Source: UBA7488 sp964414185 (GTDB lineage: Bacteria; Pseudomonadota; Alphaproteobacteria; CAAHEQ01; UBA3637). Taken from it: 64,000 bases of DNA. The stretch's first letter is position 1; every line of letters begins with the position of its first letter. Shown one piece after another: positions 51,567 to 59,889 of this stretch. The notes below the pieces were generated by a model. The model did not search any database, was not told where the DNA came from, and was given only the letters and a program-made list of their open reading frames with translations. The translations under genes and the position numbers were made by a program. The stretch spans positions 1-64,000 of the forward strand of contig CAYPVK010000002.1 in the NCBI GenBank assembly GCA_964414185.1, read 5' to 3'.

Positions 51567-52958
51567 TATTTTGCGCCAAACGGGGCCGACGGGCGTGTCT
51601 TTAACTTCAATGCCCTTTGACAATAATTCTTGTTTTAAAGCATCGGCTTGTGCCCAATCTTTGGCCAACCTGAATTGTTGGCGCTTGTCAATCAAAGCTT
51701 GCAATTTGGGTGCCAATGTTTCGTCTTTGATTTCCGGCATAATGGCCAAAACCGTATCAAAACGGCGCATTAAGTCGGCAATTTGTTCAGCATCTTGTTC
51801 GGACAAGCTGTCAAAATTCTTATTAACTTCCGTCATAAACTCAAAAATGCCGGCCAACGCGACAGACATATTTAAATCATCATCCAAACCGTGTTCAAAA
51901 GCCCCCTCAGCGCGCGAAATTGCATTTTGCAATCCATTCCACCCGTTTTTTTCTTTCACGTCTCTAAGGCGCCTTAAAAACTCTCCAAAGCGATCAATAA
52001 CGGTTTGGTTACCCACCATATTAGCTTCATTAAAATCCATGCGTTGGCGATAATGCGCTTTGATAATTTCATATCGAACGGCTTCAGCCGAATAACCTTT
52101 ATTCAACAAATCGGTTAACGTATAGCAATTCCCTTTGGATTTAGCCATTTTTTCACCGTTCACGGTAATATGTCCGTTATGTAACCAATAACGAACAAAT
52201 TCACCGCCGTATGCACAAACGGATTGTGCTTCTTCATTCGTATGGTGTGGAAAAATCAAATCGACGCCGCCGGTGTGAATGTCAATCGGTTGCCCCAAAT
52301 ATTTACGAGACATGGCCGAACATTCAATATGCCACCCCGGGCGACCGCGTCCGAACGGCGCATCCCAATAATTATTGCCATCCTTTTCGGTCCAAGCTTT
52401 CCATAACGCAAAATCTTGCGCATCTTCTTTTTCATATTCGTCGGCTAACCGCCCATCCGCATTTGCCAATAATTTTGACGCATCAATGCCCGCCATTTTA
52501 CCATAATCGGGATAACTCGAAATTTTAAAAAACACGTCACCCGACGGTGCCTTATAGGCGAATCCTTTATCCAAAAGCCTTTGGACCAAATCAATCATCG
52601 CGTCAATTTCATCGGTTGCGAAAATCACATAGTCGGGACGTTTTAAATGTAATGTATCCCAATCCTTAAAAAACAAATCGGCATAATATCTTGTAAATTC
52701 TTTCAACGTTTTACCGCTTGCCGCCGAATCACGAATGGTTTTATCGTCCACATCGGTAATATTCATCGCAAACGTGACATCAAAGCCTTTATACCGCAAA
52801 CACCGGTTTAACAAATCATAAAACACAAAAGCACGCATGTTGCCGATATGAGCCAAATTGTAAACGGTCGGACCGCATCCGTACATTTTGACTTTGCCGG
52901 GAGTTGCCGGAATAAATTCTTGAACGGCATGAATTTTGGTATTGTAAAATTTTAACAT
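51564..52958 (-). CDS. cysS: Cysteine-tRNA ligase
   Basis: Class I synthetase charging tRNA-Cys. The 464-residue protein has MYGCGPTVYNLAHIGNMRAF with the zinc-binding Cys and the HIGH-like HIGN motif, WHIECSAMS, GGVDLIFPHHTNEEAQS, and EKMAKSKGN corresponding to the KMSKS loop. It is full length. It runs divergently from dnaQ across the proposed replication origin. Confidence 0.98.
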   Translation of the reverse strand: MLKFYNTKIHAVQEFIPATPGKVKMYGCGPTVYNLAHIGNMRAFVFYDLLNRCLRYKGFDVTFAMNITDVDDKTIRDSAASGKTLKEFTRYYADLFFKDWDTLHLKRPDYVIFATDEIDAMIDLVQRLLDKGFAYKAPSGDVFFKISSYPDYGKMAGIDASKLLANADGRLADEYEKEDAQDFALWKAWTEKDGNNYWDAPFGRGRPGWHIECSAMSRKYLGQPIDIHTGGVDLIFPHHTNEEAQSVCAYGGEFVRYWLHNGHITVNGEKMAKSKGNCYTLTDLLNKGYSAEAVRYEIIKAHYRQRMDFNEANMVGNQTVIDRFGEFLRRLRDVKEKNGWNGLQNAISRAEGAFEHGLDDDLNMSVALAGIFEFMTEVNKNFDSLSEQDAEQIADLMRRFDTVLAIMPEIKDETLAPKLQALIDKRQQFRLAKDWAQADALKQELLSKGIEVKDTPVGPVWRKI

Positions 52959-53165
52959 TTATTTGCTCCGAAATTATTTTCGGTATAGTTTAACATACTT
53001 TAAAACCGGGCGCAAGCCCGATTTGTCTCGGCAACTTGATTTTAACGGATGTTACGGGGCTTTTGGGGGTGGGTAAACTTTAAAAATTTTTCACCGGCAT
53101 TCATCAACAGGAAAAACGCCAATTATATATATAAATAAAAATAGTGATAGTAGTCTTGTGCAAAC

Positions 53166-53174
53166 AGGGGATAA
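53166..53174 (-). promoter_or_regulatory. Weak DnaA-box-like sequence
   Basis: AGGGGATAA matches TGTGGATAA, the reverse complement of TTATCCACA, at seven of nine positions. It lies inside the candidate origin. Confidence 0.25.
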
Positions 53175-53285
53175 CTTTTTTATTTTTTGCTTGACGAAAT
53201 TTGCGTTGACGCCCGAATCGTTAAAATTTCATTGTTTTTATTTTTTTCTCATTAATTTTTCTACGTTAAATCCGCCCGCCATGCA

Positions 53286-53294
53286 TGTGTATAA
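53286..53294 (-). promoter_or_regulatory. DnaA-box-like sequence
   Basis: TGTGTATAA matches the reverse-complement DnaA box TGTGGATAA at eight of nine positions. Confidence 0.4.
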
Positions 53295-53354
53295 AAAAAG
53301 CATAAAAAAGGACAACTTGTTTTGATTTGCACCCCGATGCGCAAAATAAGCGAC

Positions 53355-53363
53355 TTATCCACA
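53355..53363 (+). promoter_or_regulatory. Perfect DnaA box
   Basis: TTATCCACA is the consensus bacterial DnaA box, 85 bases before the dnaQ start. A near match follows 11 bases later. Confidence 0.75.
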
Positions 53364-53373
53364 TAATTATCAC

Positions 53374-53382
53374 TTATGCACA
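53374..53382 (+). promoter_or_regulatory. Near-consensus DnaA box
   Basis: TTATGCACA differs from TTATCCACA at one position and lies in the same orientation, 19 bases from the perfect box measured start to start. Confidence 0.5.
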
Positions 53383-53447
53383 ACTTTTCTTGCCATCAAA
53401 GGTGATTTGCTTTATAATAAATGCCGTTTATTGAGTAAGGATAAAAA

Positions 53448-54146
53448 ATGAGAGAAATTGTACTGGATACCGAAACAACCGGTTTAGACCCTTTTGCGGG
53501 TGACCGTATTGTCGAAATCGGATGTATTGAGCTGGTTAACCATTTGCCGACCGGCCAAACCTATCATCAATATATAAATCCGCAACGGTCTTTAAGTGAA
53601 GAAGTTGTGGCTGTTCACGGGTTGACCGAAGAATTTTTATCCGATAAACCCGTTTTTAAAGAAATTGCCGACGATTTTTTGGCGTTTGTCGGTACGGATT
53701 CAAAGTTGGTCATTCATAACGCACCGTTTGATATGAAATTTTTAAACGCCGAATTGTCTTGGGCAAATAAAGAGCTTTTGTCTTTTGACCGCGTTATAGA
53801 TACATTGGTAATGGCACGCCAAAAATTTCCGGGGTCTCGCGTTAATTTAAACGAATTATGTAAACGTTTCAATGTTGACAATACGGCGCGCACTTTGCAT
53901 GGTGCATTGTTGGATAGTGAATTGTTGGCTGAAGTTTATTTGGAACTTATCGGCGGGCGTGAACCGGGGCTTGTGTTGGATAAAATGTCTGCACCCGTTG
54001 TGAATGAAGTTAAACAAAATGAAACACACATTTTTACCCAAAAGGAATTTCATGCGCCGCGTTCGTTTGTTTTAGATAAAGACGAAGAACAACAACATAT
54101 TGAATTTGTTAGACAAATTAAAAATAATATTTGGGGGGTATCTTGA
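53448..54146 (+). CDS. dnaQ: DNA polymerase III subunit epsilon
   Basis: The proofreading 3'-5' exonuclease of the replicase. The 232-residue protein has the three exonuclease motifs: REIVLDTETTGLDPFAGDRI (Exo I, DxE), VIHNAPFDMKFLNAEL (Exo II) and ARTLHGALLDSELLAEVYLE (Exo III with HxxxxxD). A C-terminal stretch may bind the polymerase alpha subunit. It starts at the right edge of the candidate origin and is followed 2 bases later by a secreted-protein gene. Confidence 0.97.
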   Translation: MREIVLDTETTGLDPFAGDRIVEIGCIELVNHLPTGQTYHQYINPQRSLSEEVVAVHGLTEEFLSDKPVFKEIADDFLAFVGTDSKLVIHNAPFDMKFLNAELSWANKELLSFDRVIDTLVMARQKFPGSRVNLNELCKRFNVDNTARTLHGALLDSELLAEVYLELIGGREPGLVLDKMSAPVVNEVKQNETHIFTQKEFHAPRSFVLDKDEEQQHIEFVRQIKNNIWGVS

Positions 54147-54148
54147 TA

Positions 54149-54619
54149 ATGAATAAATATGGATTTTGTTTTTCGGCACTGGCCGCAATGTGTTTTTCGG
54201 GATTTATCACGGTTGGCAATGCGCAATTAATTGACACAATCGGGTCGATGGGTATCGGCGGACAAATGATGAATCAAGGTGTTAAATCAACTTCTCAAGG
54301 TATAAATGCACTGAAACAAACTCAATTTGTTCAAAATTTAAATTGGTTGGTTATGGATATTAAAATGAATCATATTGGCGGCTACACTGGATTAAACCAA
54401 AATTCCGTAAAGGAAAAAAATCCGTTTCCCGAAACAGAATGGATGGTCGGTTCGGATGATGGAAAAACTTTTTATATTGAATTCAATAACATAAACATTC
54501 CTTTGTGTCAAAAAATTATTTCTTCCGACGTAGGGGCGCAAAAAATATTGATAAACGGGGCAGAACAAAAAACATCAAGTTGTTCAAGCACTTCTAAAAT
54601 AAAACTCATTTATGAATAA
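54149..54619 (+). CDS. Secreted protein with a pilin-like C-terminal domain
   Basis: I do not recognise a named family. The 156-residue protein starts at 54149, 2 bases after dnaQ, with a Sec signal (FCFSALAAMCFSGFITVGNA). A Gly/Met-rich N-terminal region (SMGIGGQMMNQGVKSTSQG) follows. The C-terminal 70 residues contain GKTFYIEFNNINIPLCQKII and ILINGAEQKTSSCSSTSK, with two cysteines and the strand order of type IVb (PilS-like) pilin C-terminal domains. It lacks a prepilin signal, so if the resemblance is real the domain is used in a soluble or differently anchored protein. The link to dnaQ is likely only transcriptional. Confidence 0.65.
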   Translation: MNKYGFCFSALAAMCFSGFITVGNAQLIDTIGSMGIGGQMMNQGVKSTSQGINALKQTQFVQNLNWLVMDIKMNHIGGYTGLNQNSVKEKNPFPETEWMVGSDDGKTFYIEFNNINIPLCQKIISSDVGAQKILINGAEQKTSSCSSTSKIKLIYE

Positions 54620-54692
54620 ATAATATTGCAAATGTGTTCAAAAAAAGATACATTGTTTTACATAAAACAATGTGTTTTTTTATCAACTGAGG

Positions 54693-55301
54693 ATGTTTCA
54701 CGTGAAACAAAACGCAATTTATTTGGGCGCTGCCGAACCTGTTTTAAGGCAATTTCAAGATTTTGTTTTGAAATGGCAAAAGTCTGTCAACCTTATTTCT
54801 CTGGGGACGGTAAATGATATTTGGAATCGTCATATATTGGATTGTGCTCAACTTTTTGAGCATATTCCGGTTACAGCCGAAAAAATGGTTGATATGGGAA
54901 CGGGTGGCGGATTTCCGGGAATTGTTTTGGCAATTATGAATAAAAAGTTAACGGGGCCGCTGAATGAAATTTATTTTATTGAAAGCGATATTAAAAAAAG
55001 CATTTTTTTAAAAGAAGCTGTCCGCACGTTCGGATTAAAAGCTGCTGTCATAAATGAACGCATTGAAAATGTTCGGTTAAACAGCATTGATGTTGTAACG
55101 GCGCGCGCTTTAAAAGAATTGGGAGCTCTTGTTAAAATGGGGCAGGGGTTTATAACGGCGAAAACGACTTGTTTGTTTTTAAAGGGTGAACGGGCCGATG
55201 AAGAAATCTTACACAACCCGTACCCGTGTCGTTTGGAAAAAATAAAAAGCAAAACCGCCGAAAACGGCGTAATATTAAAAATAGGAGAATTACACATATG
55301 A
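54693..55301 (+). CDS. rsmG: 16S rRNA (guanine(527)-N(7))-methyltransferase
   Basis: RsmG (GidB) methylates G527 in 16S rRNA. The 202-residue protein begins at MFHVKQ, with the SAM-binding VDMGTGGGFPGIVLAIMNK and VTARALKELGALVKMG. The start at 54693 is supported because its first codons encode the parS site, as in other bacteria that keep parS at the rsmG 5' end. The GTG at 54672 is an alternative. It overlaps parA by 4 bases (ATGA). Confidence 0.95.
   Translation: MFHVKQNAIYLGAAEPVLRQFQDFVLKWQKSVNLISLGTVNDIWNRHILDCAQLFEHIPVTAEKMVDMGTGGGFPGIVLAIMNKKLTGPLNEIYFIESDIKKSIFLKEAVRTFGLKAAVINERIENVRLNSIDVVTARALKELGALVKMGQGFITAKTTCLFLKGERADEEILHNPYPCRLEKIKSKTAENGVILKIGELHI
54694..54709. promoter_or_regulatory. 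parS: Perfect parS centromere site
   Basis: TGTTTCACGTGAAACA is the 16-bp chromosomal parS consensus, a perfect palindrome. It starts one base into the rsmG ATG, so the site and the residues FHVKQ are encoded by the same bases. ParB encoded 1.4 kb downstream should nucleate here. Confidence 0.95.
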
Positions 55302-56083
55302 AACGCAATCCGCGCATTTTTTCCGTGTCCAATCAAAAAGGCGGTGTCGGTAAAACAACGACGACCGTAAATTTGGCAACGGCAATTGCAGCTTTGGAAA
55401 AAAAAGTTTTGATTATTGATTTGGATCCGCAAGGTAATGCGACGGTCAGTGTCGGTTTGCAACGTGCAACGGGTGGTAAGAATTCATACAGTGTTTTAAC
55501 GGGGCAACATAAAGTTCAAGATTGCGCTCAAAAAACAATTATCCCGTTTTTGCACGTGATTCCGGCCGGTAAAGAATTGTTGGGGGTTGATATTGAATTG
55601 GCTGATACGCAAAATCCGCAATTTTTCTTAAAAAAAGCATTGGAAGATGTTGATGATTACGATTATATTTTTGTGGATTGCCCGCCGGCCGTCGGTTTGT
55701 TAACGATGAATGCGTTAGTGGCGTCCGACAGCGTGATTGTACCTGTTCAATGCGAATATTTGGCTTTGGAAGGTGTTGCCGATTTAATGAAAACCATTGA
55801 AAAGGTTAAAAAGAATTTTAATCATAAATTGGATTTGCACGGAATTGTGATGACCATGTATGACGGACGGTCAAATTTGGCAAAATCCGTTATTAATGAC
55901 GTACGCGATTTTTTCGGAACAAAAGTATACAATACGGTTATTCCGCGCAACGTGCGTGTGCCCGAAGCGCCGTCTCACGGCAAGCCGGTCATGTTATATG
56001 ATTTTCGCAGCGTCGGGGCGCAAAGTTATGTTCAATTGGCGGGAGAAGTTTTAAAACGTGAAAAGGAGTTGGTCCATGGATAA
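55298..56083 (+). CDS. parA: Chromosome partitioning ATPase ParA
   Basis: ParA is a deviant-Walker ATPase that moves ParB-bound origins. The 261-residue protein has VSNQKGGVGKTTTTVNLATA with both lysines of the deviant Walker A, LIIDLDPQGNATVSVG, FVDCPPAVGLLTMNALVASD and VPVQCEYLALEGVADLM. It lacks the N-terminal helix-turn-helix of plasmid type Ia ParA, consistent with a chromosomal protein. The ATG overlaps the rsmG stop and has AGGAGAA upstream. Confidence 0.97.
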   Translation: MKRNPRIFSVSNQKGGVGKTTTTVNLATAIAALEKKVLIIDLDPQGNATVSVGLQRATGGKNSYSVLTGQHKVQDCAQKTIIPFLHVIPAGKELLGVDIELADTQNPQFFLKKALEDVDDYDYIFVDCPPAVGLLTMNALVASDSVIVPVQCEYLALEGVADLMKTIEKVKKNFNHKLDLHGIVMTMYDGRSNLAKSVINDVRDFFGTKVYNTVIPRNVRVPEAPSHGKPVMLYDFRSVGAQSYVQLAGEVLKREKELVHG

Positions 56084-56972
56084 GAAAATCGGTTTGGGGA
56101 AAGGGTTAAGCGCTTTGATGGGCGATGATTTAGATATGTCGACGGGTACGGCCGCTGCCGGTATTTTAACCGTTTCATTAAACGAATTGGTTCCCAGCCC
56201 GTTTCAACCGCGTCGTTTGTTTACCGAAGAAGCTTTGACGGATTTGGTTGAATCCATTCGGGAAAAAGGTGTTTTGCAACCGTTATTGGTTCGCGAAACA
56301 CATGCTTTGAATGCTCGTTATGAAATTATCGCCGGCGAACGGCGTTATCGCGCTTCCAAATTAGCGGGATTGTCCGAAGTGCCGGTGATTATCAAAGAAT
56401 TTGACGACCAAGCTACGTTGGAAGTCGCTTTGATTGAAAATTTGCAACGCGAAGATTTAAGTCCGCTGGAAGAAGCCGAAGGATATAAACGTTTGTTGCA
56501 AGAATTTAACTATACGCAAGAAGCGTTGGCAAAAGTTGTCGGCAAAAGCCGTAGTTATGTTGCCAATATGATGCGTTTGTTGGATTTACCGATAACGATT
56601 AAAAATTTGGTTGAAAACAAACAATTAACGACGGGGCATGCCCGTGCATTGTTGAATGCATCCAATCCGGAAGAATTGGCTGAAGAAATCATTCAAAAAG
56701 GTTTAAATGTCCGCCAAGCCGAAAAATTGGTAACATCCAAAGGCGGTGTTTTGGGGCGAAAAAATCTTGTTGCAAATAACAGCGTTCAAAAATTACGGCA
56801 AAAAGACAGCGATATTGCAGCTTTGGAAAATGAGTTGGGCGACTTGTTAAATACGCCTGTTTCAATTAATTGGAATGGTAAAAAGGGGCAAGTTGTTGTC
56901 CAATTTTCATCATTGGAAACATTGGATGTTATTTTGCAACGTTTAACCAATGGCGGGCCGTTGGAAGGGTAA
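56076..56972 (+). CDS. parB: Chromosome partitioning protein ParB
   Basis: ParB is a CTPase clamp that loads at parS and slides. The 298-residue protein has KKIGLGKGLSALMGDD at the ParA-interacting N-terminus, the CTP-binding ParB/Srx motifs LVESIREKGVLQPLLVRE and IAGERRYRASKLAGLSEVPV, IENLQREDLSPLEEAEGYKR and the helix-turn-helix EALAKVVGKSRSYVANMMRL. A C-terminal dimerisation region follows. It overlaps parA by 8 bases, with AAAAGGAG upstream of the ATG. Confidence 0.97.
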   Translation: MDKKIGLGKGLSALMGDDLDMSTGTAAAGILTVSLNELVPSPFQPRRLFTEEALTDLVESIREKGVLQPLLVRETHALNARYEIIAGERRYRASKLAGLSEVPVIIKEFDDQATLEVALIENLQREDLSPLEEAEGYKRLLQEFNYTQEALAKVVGKSRSYVANMMRLLDLPITIKNLVENKQLTTGHARALLNASNPEELAEEIIQKGLNVRQAEKLVTSKGGVLGRKNLVANNSVQKLRQKDSDIAALENELGDLLNTPVSINWNGKKGQVVVQFSSLETLDVILQRLTNGGPLEG

Positions 56973-56977
56973 AGTAT

Positions 56978-57415
56978 TCATCGGGCGACTTTAAAACATG
57001 CCGCATTCATTTTTTTTATGACGTTTTTTTTGATGTGTTCGATAAATTTGCCGTGTGTATCTGTTTGATGCAAAATATAAGGGGCATCCGTTTCAAGGTC
57101 GATAACGCTTGTGAATGGTTTTATCGGGATAAATCAAAACTTGCATAATGAAATTGGCCGTCTAAAATCGGCGTTTTATAAGTATAAATACCGATTTTTT
57201 CTTTGAATCCAAAGGCAATCAACGAATCAAAATGCCTGCGTCGCGGTGCAAAATAATTTAATTATTCGGTGTCATTGTGCCGTTATCAAAGCTTTTTTGT
57301 TTTTATGAATAATGCCCACTTTTTCGGCCAATTTTTGCATATGCAAAAGTTTTAAACGGCCGGGTAAAAAAAAAGAAAGTCATTCGCCCATTTAAAATTT
57401 TGCCGTTCCCATTGA
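56978..57415 (-). pseudogene. Decayed gene, family not recognised
   Basis: On the minus strand the spacer between parB and the toxin gene holds continuous coding pieces in shifted frames: LKLLHMQKLAEKVGIIHK, then HFDSLIAFGFKEKIGIYT continuing to FHYASFDLS. After a shift, PFTSVIDLETDAPYILHQTD, HGKFIEHIKKN and AACFKVAR follow, with a stop at 56978. I cannot name the family. Amino acid composition and codon bias look protein-like, and at least two frame shifts plus a stop break it. It may belong to an accessory cargo together with the neighbouring toxin-antitoxin pair. Confidence 0.55.
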
Positions 57416-57437
57416 AATTTCAAAGCGTTAAATCTTG

Positions 57438-57737
57438 TTAACGGCTGAAGATTTTACCCAAAATCCCCAAGATTTCCCCATGGCTTTCTTCGGGCAAAAT
57501 ACCGACTTTTTGAGGCAACTGCCTTTTATCGACCGTTTTAATCATATCAAGCGCGATTTGCCCCCTTTTTCCTTTCAACCCGATAACAACGCGGCAAGGC
57601 AAACGCCTTTCAAGTGTCGTAATGGGGGCAATCATCACATACGGCAATGCATCGTTCATTTCGTTCGGAGAAATAACCAAGCACGGTTTTTGTATACCTG
57701 ATTCGTCATACATGTACACTTCAAAACGTTTTACCAT
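57438..57737 (-). CDS. MazF/PemK-family endoribonuclease toxin
   Basis: The 99-residue protein shows the PemK/MazF pattern: a start like MVKRFEVYMYD, KPCLVISPNEMND, IAPITTLERRLPCRVVI and GQIALDMIKTVDKRQL with the conserved Asp and Thr/Arg region. Such toxins cut mRNA at specific sequences when the antitoxin is lost. The start at 57737 lies 7 bases after GGAGG and overlaps the antitoxin stop, which is the normal arrangement. Relationship to E. coli MazF is at family level. Confidence 0.9.
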   Translation of the reverse strand: MVKRFEVYMYDESGIQKPCLVISPNEMNDALPYVMIAPITTLERRLPCRVVIGLKGKRGQIALDMIKTVDKRQLPQKVGILPEESHGEILGILGKIFSR

Positions 57738-57949
57738 TGCCATTCCTCCTTTTTTAAGAATGGGACTTTGTCAAAATCGGCAGCCAATTGCGCTTCCCAA
57801 TTTTCGCGCGCGGACATGACGGGTGACAACAAAACGGTTTTTTGTCTGACTTCCAATTCAGCTTCTTTGTCAAAGCCACATTCAACCAATACCGTTTTTG
57901 GCAACCGCACACCCCACGAATTCCCGATTTTGGTTAATTTAACGCGCAT
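57731..57949 (-). CDS. MazE/AbrB-type antitoxin
   Basis: A 72-residue antitoxin. The N-terminal VKLTKIGNSWGVRLPKTVL is the AbrB/MazE swapped-hairpin DNA-binding fold, and an acidic C-terminal tail (EAQLAADFDKVPFLKKEEW) would wrap the toxin. The start at 57949 has AAAGGGG upstream and lies 1 base after the stop of the coiled-coil gene, so all three genes can be on one messenger. It should autorepress the pair. Confidence 0.9.
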   Translation of the reverse strand: MRVKLTKIGNSWGVRLPKTVLVECGFDKEAELEVRQKTVLLSPVMSARENWEAQLAADFDKVPFLKKEEWQW

Positions 57950-57950
57950 G

Positions 57951-59486
57951 TTATTTCCCCTTTCTGAAAATATCCGCCAAAACCATATACAAACGGCCGA
58001 CATCCGACCCGATTAGAACACTCATCAACAAATCGGCATCGTTTTGTTGGGCCGCTTTTGTCATACCTTCAAATTCACCCATGTAATGTGTGACGGCCTT
58101 TTTAAATTCGGCGTTATTTTTATATAACTCTTTGATTTTTTTAACTTGTCCTGTTGATAATTCTTTTGTAATATGGCGCATAAAGGCTGCTTTGTCGCCG
58201 TTATTATACCGTTGCCACAATTGTTCTTCGATTTTCGGTGCAAACAATCGGGCCATATCGACCGAAAAAGCCTGCAATCTATCCAAAATAATTTTGGCTT
58301 CTTTTAAGAAATCTTCGCTTGTCTGTTGTTTTAATTTGCCGCCCGTTTGAACATCCAAATCTTTGGCATTTTGAACAATGGTTTGCGACAGTTTTTCCAT
58401 ATCTTCTTTGATAACATCCACTGTTTTTTGCATCCGATGGGCTTTTTCGTCGAACAAAACGCCGACATCGCCCATTTGCGTAGCGGCTTCGTTTGCCACT
58501 TGGAATAATCCTTTGGCATTTTCGGCAAAAGTCGCTTCAATCACACGCACGCGATTGGCGGTTTTTTCAACTTCTTGTTCCAACATATCGCCGTGGGTTT
58601 TAAATACCGCCAAAATCTTTTCCAAATTGCCGAATAAACGGGCATTTTGTTCTTTTGCGCCGGTTTCATAAGCATCTATGGCGTCGATAATTCGCCCGCT
58701 TTGGTTTTCAAGCAAGGTTGTAATTTCATGCGCTTGCCCCAATGCGGTTTGCGTTGTGCTGTTCGATGTTTTCAATGCAGTTTGGATTTCTTTGATTTCG
58801 CCGACGTTTTGGGACAGCGATTGCGACAAAGATCCGACCGTTTCAACCGTTTGGGCCGTTACCTGTTGCAAAACAGACGCTTGTTCGGCAAATAATGCGG
58901 AAGCTTGTTGCGCTTGGCTGTTTGCTTGTTCGGCAGCCCCCGTCAACGCATGGATATGGTCGGCAATTTCTTTGACGGATCCGATAGTTTGCGTATCAAC
59001 ATGATTGATAATTGTGCTTAAATCATCAATCCATTGTTTTAAATCGTCGCGCACTTGTTTGGTTTGGTTTTGTACGTCGGCAAAAACCATTCTGAATTCT
59101 TTAATTTGTTCGCGCAATGCGTCGGTCAAAGTTTTGGTATATACGGCGCCTTCTTCAGTCGGATATACCAATTCGTTTAAATAAGATTGCAAAGTTTGCG
59201 ATTCATACGATAACAAAGCCGAACGGTCAAAATAAGCCGCCACCAACCCCGCCAAAACAATCGGCAACAACAATCCGCACGTACCGCCAACAAATTCGGC
59301 CGGAGATAAATCGCCGCGGGCGGTCCACCATCCCGACGACAACAGGTAATCAACGACAAAAAAGAACCAGATGAGCGAAAACACGCCGGCAATCAGCGCG
59401 CCTTTTTTTTGCCAAAACGACGGTGGTGTCGGTTTTTCCATATCCGAAAACAATTCGTCCGTCTGTTTTATTTTTTGTTTAATCAT
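57951..59486 (-). CDS. Coiled-coil membrane protein of unknown function
   Basis: The 511-residue protein has two N-terminal transmembrane helices (ALIAGVFSLIWFFFVVDYLL and TCGLLLPIVLAGLVAAYF, about residues 30-50 and 70-90). A coiled coil of about 330 residues rich in Ala/Gln/Thr follows, with a chemoreceptor-like heptad pattern (ADVQNQTKQVRDDLKQW and VTAQTVETVGSLSQSLSQ). A conserved-looking globular C-terminus (LFAPKIEEQLWQRYNNGD) ends it. It resembles conserved alphaproteobacterial proteins of unknown role rather than real chemoreceptors, since no HAMP or signalling-tip motif is visible. Start at 59486 has AAGGAG. Confidence 0.8.
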   Translation of the reverse strand: MIKQKIKQTDELFSDMEKPTPPSFWQKKGALIAGVFSLIWFFFVVDYLLSSGWWTARGDLSPAEFVGGTCGLLLPIVLAGLVAAYFDRSALLSYESQTLQSYLNELVYPTEEGAVYTKTLTDALREQIKEFRMVFADVQNQTKQVRDDLKQWIDDLSTIINHVDTQTIGSVKEIADHIHALTGAAEQANSQAQQASALFAEQASVLQQVTAQTVETVGSLSQSLSQNVGEIKEIQTALKTSNSTTQTALGQAHEITTLLENQSGRIIDAIDAYETGAKEQNARLFGNLEKILAVFKTHGDMLEQEVEKTANRVRVIEATFAENAKGLFQVANEAATQMGDVGVLFDEKAHRMQKTVDVIKEDMEKLSQTIVQNAKDLDVQTGGKLKQQTSEDFLKEAKIILDRLQAFSVDMARLFAPKIEEQLWQRYNNGDKAAFMRHITKELSTGQVKKIKELYKNNAEFKKAVTHYMGEFEGMTKAAQQNDADLLMSVLIGSDVGRLYMVLADIFRKGK

Positions 59487-59889
59487 ATTTCGCTCCTTGA
59501 TTTGCATGTACCAAATTATCAAATGTATCCGTTTCGTCTGCTTTGTCCGGCAACCTGCATAACTTATTTTTTTGTGTCGCTTATGTAAACCTGTTTAGCA
59601 TCCGCTTTTTTAATCGTTCAAAAGAATAAAAAAACAAAATGTAAAAAATATCAAATTGTTCCGCCGTACAGATTATCAGTTTAATCACAAACGCAATATA
59701 AATCAACAAAAAAATTAAACAATGTAATTACAACTTTTAAAATTATCACAACTTATTGATTTAATTGTGTTTTATAAATTTTATCCCCAAATAAAAAGTT
59801 TTTGCATGTTGGCGGACGGCCAAAGAATTGATGATAAATTATTATGTTATTATAAAGTAATTACAATGTAATTATTTTTTTATAAATCG
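59487..59889. other. Very AT-rich intergenic stretch
   Basis: About 400 bases without a gene. It holds TGTAATTACA at 59723-59732 and GTAATTACAATGTAATTA at 59857-59874, plus TTATCCCCA at 59781-59789, one mismatch from a DnaA box. I see no defined element; it was considered as an alternative origin. Confidence 0.4.

Larger units (their letters stand above)
52959..53447. other. oriC: Candidate chromosomal replication origin (oriC)
   Basis: A 489-base gene-free gap with a very AT-rich stretch (53121-53150, AATTATATATATAAATAAAA) and a group of DnaA-box-like sequences: TTATCCACA at 53355-53363 (perfect), TTATGCACA at 53374-53382 (one mismatch), TGTGTATAA at 53286-53294 (one mismatch, opposite strand) and AGGGGATAA at 53166-53174 (two mismatches). 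A GANTC site lies at 53215-53219. The flanking genes are cysS (leftward) and dnaQ (rightward), with parS, parA and parB within 3 kb. dnaQ lies near the origin in several alphaproteobacteria. dnaA is not adjacent, which is normal in this class. Confidence 0.6.

Noticed and set aside
59740..59790. Alternative replication origin before miaA (TTATCCCCA, AT-rich)
   Set aside because: Only one near-match DnaA box and no replication or partition gene next to it; the cysS-dnaQ gap is much better supported.
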